Assembly: GCA_945867285.1 (NCBI GenBank)
Contig: CAMBHX010000026.1
Span: forward strand, 1-15,872
Reading direction: 5' to 3'
DNA from: Sulfuricurvum sp. IAE1
GTDB lineage: Bacteria; Campylobacterota; Campylobacteria; Campylobacterales; Sulfurimonadaceae
DNA length: 15,872 bases
Shown here: positions 1-7,500 of the stretch, piece by piece
Position numbering within the stretch: the first letter of the stretch is position 1
Layout of the letters: every line of letters begins with the position of its first letter
Translations under genes and position numbers: made by a program
Notes under the pieces: generated by a model
The model's database searches: none
The model's input: only the letters and a program-made list of their open reading frames with translations
Told to the model about the DNA's origin: nothing

Positions 1-1530
1 CTGGAATACATCACCGCTTTTTTAGCTGTCTTATACGCAGGGGCAATAGCCGTTCCTGCCTATCCTCCCAAAAACAACAAAAATCTGGAACGTTTTGACT
101 CTATTGTCAACGATTGCAATCCTGTCATGATTTTGGCAACATCACAAGTAAAAGATCATGCTAAGCCTATCTTCCAAACCATCGACACTTTAAATGCTTT
201 ACCGTGGGCAACGACTCAAGAGATGTCACTGCATGATTTTCGAACATGGAGCAGACCAAAGTTAACATCCGATGATATCGCATTTTTACAATACACCTCA
301 GGCTCTACTGGATCCGCCAAAGGAGTCATGGTATCCCACGGTAATCTCTTGCACAATGAAAAACTCATTGCACATCTTATAGCAGCAACGCCTCACGATA
401 TCGGGGTCGCATGGCTTCCAATTTTTCATGACATGGGACTTATCGGAATGGTCCTTCAGCCTCTTTATAGTGGATTTAGGGTGATTTTCATGGCACCTGC
501 AAGCTTTTTACAGCGCCCCATACGATGGCTCAATGCGTTAAGTCACTACAAAGCTACCATGAGTGTTACACCCAATTTTGGGCTGGATGTGTGTGCTAAA
601 ACCTTGCAACGAGAAGATTGCCTCCATCTGGATTTGTCGCCTTTACGCTTTATGATGTGCGGAGCTGAACCAATAAATCCTCAAACCGTTGCCCTTTTCT
701 CGCACCTTCTGGAGCCTTGTGGATGGCATAGTACTGCTTTTAAACCCGCTTTTGGTCTAGCAGAAGCCACGCTCTTGGTCACCGCAACCCCAAGTGATGG
801 TCGTTTTACTGTTGATAGGTGGGATAGCAATAAATTTCAAGAGGGACAGCTATCCCCCTGTGATAACGACAGTCTCTCAATCGACATTATCTCAAGCGGA
901 AGCGTCTCGCCTGAACTGGATGTCCGCATCGTCAATCCCGCCACCCATCACGAATGTGGCATGATGACCATAGGAGAAATAGTTGTCCGAGGCGAGAGTG
1001 TCGCACGAGGCTACTGGAACAATGAGCGTGCAACTGAAGAGACTTTTGGGCTCATGATAACAGATAGTCATGGCAATAGCTGTGGTCCTTTTATGCGGAC
1101 AGGTGATTTAGGCTATCTTAATGATGATGTTTTACATGTTGCAGGACGAACCAAAGATTTGATCATCATTGCAGGGAAAAATCACTATCCTCAAGACATC
1201 GAGTGGAGTGTCGAAAACGCTTTGGCCAACAAAAGCAGCGCTCATAGATGTATCCAAATCGGAGGATGTGCCGCTTTTAGTATTCCATATAATGGGGATG
1301 AAAAACTTGTGGTCGTCGCTGAAATCACCCGTAATTTTATGAATGACCTCAAAAACGAACGTGGGGAGCTCACAGCACTGGATGCTATTGGTATCATTCG
1401 TCGAGAAGTTGCTCGAAATCATCAAGTCACTGTGCATGATATTGTCCTCATAAAACCTGCGTCTCTACCAAAAACCTCTAGCGGTAAGGTACAACGCAAA
1501 AAGACCCAACGACTGTATCAAACCAATGAG
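1..1530 (+). other. Domain: fatty acyl-AMP ligase (FAAL), N-terminus missing
   Basis: This domain activates a free fatty acid as acyl-adenylate and passes it to the adjacent acyl carrier. The AMP-binding P-loop TSGSTGSAKG begins at 295. Signatures typical of FAALs follow: AYPP near 61, WLPIFHDMGLIG around 412-450, and a PASFLQRPIRWLNALSHYKAT block followed by PNFGLD. FGLAEATLLVT lies around 748-780, and the C-terminal LPKTSSGKVQRKK lies around 1465-1503. These distinguish it from an amino-acid adenylation domain. Chain length and any hydroxylation of the acid cannot be read from the sequence. Confidence 0.93.
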
Positions 1531-4500
1531 CTTCAACTCGCAACATCCCAGCTGACTCATCAAGCAGTATCACATACTCCTGCTACAGTAGTCATTAGCC
1601 ACGATAAACTACAGCAATGGCTACATGAAGAGTGTTCCAAGCTTCTTGAACTTCCCATCAAAGATATTGCTCTCAATGAAGATTTGGCGCTGTATGGTTT
1701 TAGCTCTATTACCGCCATGCGTCTACATGGTGCACTAGAAGATCATCTGCACCAAAAACTCCCTCAGGAGCTACTATGGGAAGCAACCTGTATCAATGAT
1801 ATAGTCACCTGCATCCTAGCACTCAAAGACGATGCCACCGTCTCCCAAGGCGATATCGTCTCTATAGCTATGGATCAGCATGAGCCTTTTGCCCTGAACC
1901 CCATCCAAGAAGCCTATTGGCTTGGTCGCAATGAACATTTTGAGATGGGAGGGGTTGGATGTCATCTGTATATCGAGTTCGAATCTGACAATCTTGACTT
2001 ACCACGTCTTGGGGCCGCTTGGCAAAAAGTGATTGAACGACATCCAATGTTACGAGCTGTCATTAATGAAAATGGAACTCAACATGTGCTTCCCCATGTT
2101 CCGCTCTACACCATTTCTCATAACGACATCACAACACTAGATAAAATGGAGAAAATCACTGTTATTGATTCCATACGAGAGCAGATGTCTCATAAAACCT
2201 ATGATGCATCACAATGGCCTTTATTTGAGATACAAACAACTCAATTTCATAACGATGTTACGCGTGTCCATTTTAGCTACGACTTGCTTATTGGTGATAT
2301 TTGGAGCCTTAAGCTCTTGCACGAAGAATGGGGAGCTTTTTATGCTGACATCAATCATACCATGGAGCCCATTGCTCTCTCTTTTCGTGATTACACACTT
2401 TCACAACAAGAGAACAAACGGATGGCTGGCTACCAAAAAGCACTCATCTATTGGAACAACCGTATCTCATCTCTCCCACAAGCTCCACAGCTTCCTATGG
2501 CGCAACACTCTTCAAAAACACAAAAACCACTTTTTAGACGACGTGAAAAACAATTAGATGCCAAAACATGGAGTAAACTCAAACAAAAAGGGCAAAAACT
2601 GGGAGTTACCCCCTCTGCGTTATTATGCTGTGCCTTTAGTGACATTTTGAGTGCTTGGTCTCAATCACGCCATTTCACTCTCAATCTTACCCTCTTTAAT
2701 CGTGAGCCCATACATCCTGATGTCATGAAACTTGTGGGTGATTTCACAACGCTTCTGCTCCTAGAGGTAGATAATCGCCCTTTTGACTCCTTCATCCAAA
2801 GAGCTCGCAGACTGCAAGAACAGCTTCGCAATGATTTGGCTCACAAAGCGATCAATGGTATCGATGTTATGCAAAAAATAGGGCAATGCCAAGGTAAAAA
2901 TGCGGCTGTCATGCCCATAGTCTTTACTAGCGCTCTTGGCTTTGAAGAGATGATGAGCCCAGTTCATCAAGACTGGCTAGGCAAATCTGTCTACAGTATT
3001 TCCCAAACTCCGCAAGTGTGGCTCGACCACCAAACCCGCGAAGAGGACGGAAAGCTTCTTTACACTTGGGACAGTGTCGATGAGATGTTTAGCCCAAATG
3101 TTATCGATGAGATGTTTGAAACCTACACGAGAATTTTGGACTTACTTGCTGCTTCGGATCCTCTTTGGGATGACACCATGATGTGTCTCACCCCAGGAAC
3201 ACAAATTGCAGACTTCAAAGCTTATATGCCTCTACCTCGTCACAAAGAATCTACTTTATATGATGGCTTTTTGCACCAACTCCACTCCAATGGAGAAAAC
3301 ATCGCCCTCATAAGTCAAAATAAAATCATCACCTACAATGAACTCTATCGCAGTGCCCAGCACATAGCACATGAACTGCATCGCAACAACATCCAAAAAG
3401 GGTCGCTAGTTGCCATTGTAATGGAAAAAAGTATTGACCAAATAGCTTCGGCCTTGGGAATCTTGCTCTACGGATGCGCATACGTTCCCGTCGATGCTTC
3501 TACTCCACCTGAACGCATTGAACTTCTTATTCGTCTGGCTAATTCAACTATTATTTTAACCCAATCCCATCTCAACCTCACGCCCGCTTGGGACGAAATC
3601 ATACTTCATGTGGATACACTAGAGATGGATGCCCCTTTATCAAAAGAGTACAATGACGCTTATCCCAATGATTTGGCTTATGTTATTTTCACCTCGGGCT
3701 CTACGGGCACTCCCAAAGGGGTAATGATATCCCATGCCAGTGCTACTAACACTATCGATGACATCAATCTACGATTGGATATTGGTCCAAAAGACCGATT
3801 TTTAGGGGTATCATCTTTTGCTTTTGATTTGTCTGTATATGATTTATTTGGTGCACTAAGCACAGGAGCTGCACTTATACTGCCTGATCCTTCCATGGGA
3901 ATCGATCCAGAACACTTTGCACACCTGCTCAATACCCATCGTGTCACACTATGGAATTCTGCCCCTGCACTGATGCAAACATTTTTGGAGTATGTCCAGG
4001 CTAACGAGCATCTAGCAAACAATCACTTGCAGCACGTATTACTCAGTGGCGATTGGATAGCTCCACAATTACCTCAGACGATTCGCTCCTTGTATACTAG
4101 TGCCAATATTCTAAGTCTTGGAGGTGCTACAGAGGCCTCAATTTGGTCTATCGCCTACCCAACAGACCAACGACACAACAAATACTGTAAAAGTATCCCT
4201 TACGGAAAAGCGCTCAAAAACCAAAAAATTTTTATTTTGGGAGACAAACTCGAACCTCGCCCTACATGGGTGACAGGTGAGATTTATATTGCAGGCTCTG
4301 GTCTTGCCATGGGATATTATCAAGATGAACAAAAAACAAATGAAAAATTCATCTATCATCCCATGACCGCTGTAAGACTTTACAAAACAGGAGATTTGGG
4401 GCGAGTACTGCCTGATGGCAATGTGGAATTTTTGGGACGTAAAGATTTCCAGGTCAAGATCTCAGGCTACCGTGTCGAACTGGGTGAGGTTGAACACATT

Positions 4501-7500
4501 ATCGAACAACACCCCAGTGTTGAATACACTATTGCAAGCACCTTCAAGGACCCCAATGGAATGATGCATCTAGGAGCATATGTAGTTCCAAAGTTTGAAA
4601 TCTCTAAAATCAAGACCTCCATATTATGTGAAGCACTTCATGAAAAGATCCATTTTACTATCGATTCCATGATGCGAGATTCTTTTTGCATCAGCGAAGC
4701 ACCCCTGTCGTGGATTGCTGGTAAGCCTATCAAGCTACGATTCTCACTCCCCAACAAAGGCGATATAACCACCGAAGCTACCGTCATATCTCGACATGCC
4801 GGAAAAGCAAATATTGCTCTTCATAGAGAAAAAGAGCTTATTTATCTTCATGATCACTTTGTGGATCTATGCCAAAAATCAGCACTTGAGAATATTGTAG
4901 CACTTCAACCACGCAATGGCTGGAATGATTTGTCACTTGTAGCATGCAACCTCTCAGCACAACTTATTGATAATGATGCCCAATACTCTGTTATGCTAAC
5001 TTCTCTTTCACCAAACAAGGTTTCTGTTGCTTGCACCCATAATCTCGTCAGCGGCGATGAAATCATCCTTGAAATCGCTCCATTGAGTTTTAGCTCTACT
5101 CTAAAGATTCGAGGTCAAATCGAATCTATAGACGACACCACAATCATCATCGATCTCAAACCCACCCCTTTTCACGAAGAGATACTGGAAAGTGAAATCT
5201 TATTTTGGATTCGCCAAAACCATCAGTGGGAAGAGGATTCTGTTCACCTCAACGACTATTTACATCAACACCTTCCCGACTACATGGTTCCAAAATCATA
5301 TCAAACACTTTCGCATATACCGCTCACGTGCAATGGAAAAATCGACAGAAATCTCCTTCCTGAGTTTAATTTCACAGCACCCTCTAGACCCAAAGAAATA
5401 CTTACGCCAACACAACACCAACTGGTGAATATCTGGGAAGAGATTTTAGGACAAAACAACCTTAGCATTGATGATAACTTTTTTGATATTGGTGGCTATT
5501 CGCAACTAGCAGTACGATCATTACTTAAAGTCAAAGAGGTATTTCAAATCGACATTCCAATCCGAGATCTTTTTGGGTCTCCTACTATTCGTGCATTAGC
5601 CGACAAAATCGACCATTTCAATGGGATTGCAATCATCCCAAATCAACGTATTGACGATCAACATCTCTATGTTTTATATGCACGTCAAGGGATTGGTGAG
5701 CGTATTGCCACCATTAGAGCAGATAAATATTATACCAAAGCTTATGGAACGACACTAGAGTACACACAAGATGGTGAAACAATTCAGGTGTTAGATATGG
5801 TAGGTGGATACGGTTCTACTATTTTTGGTCACAATCATCCCGATTTAGTAGCACAACTCATAACACAGGCACAGTCACTTATGCCAACTCACACACAACA
5901 CACTAACAACGTTCCAGCAGGACGTATTGCCAAGAAGCTCTCTGATTTGGTTGGGAGTTATACGGGCAAAGAGTACATCAGCACACTAGGCAGTACAGGT
6001 ACGGAGGCGACAGAAGCTGCTATTAAACATGCCAAAATGGCATACTATTCCAAAGTCAAACGTCACACTAAAAATAGCAAAAACTTTTTTGCTCTTCTCA
6101 AGGATGGGTACGCCAAGGAAAGCATTTGTCTAGCTAATACCCTCTTGGCAGATGCCTCACAACTCTTGCGTATGCCTATAGATACTTTTGAGCAACTGAT
6201 AGATGTAATTTTGCAGCATAACAACACTATTTTTGAAGAAAAGCCTCGCTTTATCGCTCTAAATCATGCATTTCATGGGATGACTTCTGGCGCCATTAGT
6301 CTAACTGCTTCGTCAGATTTCAAAAAACCATTTCACTGGATGGAGTTAGAAATTGACCGAATTGCCCATACCAAAGAGGATTTAGAGCGCACCATTGATA
6401 TATCCAAAAAGACCATTTATGAACTTTCGATTGATTCCCATGGAGATATTATCCTTGTTTCAAAAAATTGGCATACCATTGCAGCAATGTTTATTGAACC
6501 TATCCAAGGTGAAGGGGGGATTTTTGTCCTCGATAAAACATTTGCCCAAGAGGCACGCTTGCAAGCAAGCACAATAGGATTTGCCCTGATTATTGATGAA
6601 ATCCAATGCGGTATGGGACGAAGTGGAACTTTTTGTGCATCTCAACAACTGGAAATCGTAGGGGACTACTATTTATTCTCTAAAAGCTTGGGGGGAGGAT
6701 TGGCAAAAATCAGTGCCATGATTGTTGAATCATCTCTGTATGAAAAAGATTTTGGCTACTATCATGGCTCCACATTTGCTGAAGATCAGCCTTCGTGCAT
6801 GATGGCACTCAAAGCGCTGGAGCTTTTTGAACAAGACAATATTATGCAAATGGCTCGTGAAAAAGGGGAAGTATTTACAATTAAACTCCAAACACTTCAA
6901 CGTAAATATCCAACCGTATTTAAAGAAGTTCGAGGTATGGGGCTGATGCTAGGTATTGAATTAGCCAACCTTGACACCTCTGAATCGTTTTTATTTCGAG
7001 CTCTTGCTAACAGTGGAATGGAGGTTCTAAACCATCTCATTGCAGGCTATTTGCTCAATGTTCGCCAAATTCGTATTGCACCCACAAAAACGCGCAATAC
7101 CATCCGATTTCTCCCCAGTGCCTATATTACGATTGAAGAGATAGGGAGAGTAATATCAGCACTCGAAGAGATAGCTCTCATCATTAAACACGCCAATGCA
7201 GGTCGATTGCTAAGCTATACCGTGGAAAGTTCCATAGATTACACTCAAAAAGTCAAAGACTACCGAGCCATCCATCCAGCCTATCGAAACGACAGCGACG
7301 AGGGATGTATCAAAGTAGCACATGTAGGTCACGTCGAAGATCAACAAATGCTCATCAAAGCTGAGCCTTCCCTCATGGATATTGAGGAAAACCTACATGA
7401 AGCACTCCTAGAGGTGTTATTCCCTGTTTCCAAAGCTAGCATAACCCAATCCATCACAGTACCCTCACCCACAGGTGAACGTGTCAATCTCAAAGTCATT

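Noticed and set aside
4600..5235. The A-domain insertion as a methyltransferase, as in yersiniabactin synthetase
   Set aside because: No glycine-rich SAM-binding motif is seen, and the segment is too short and beta-rich.
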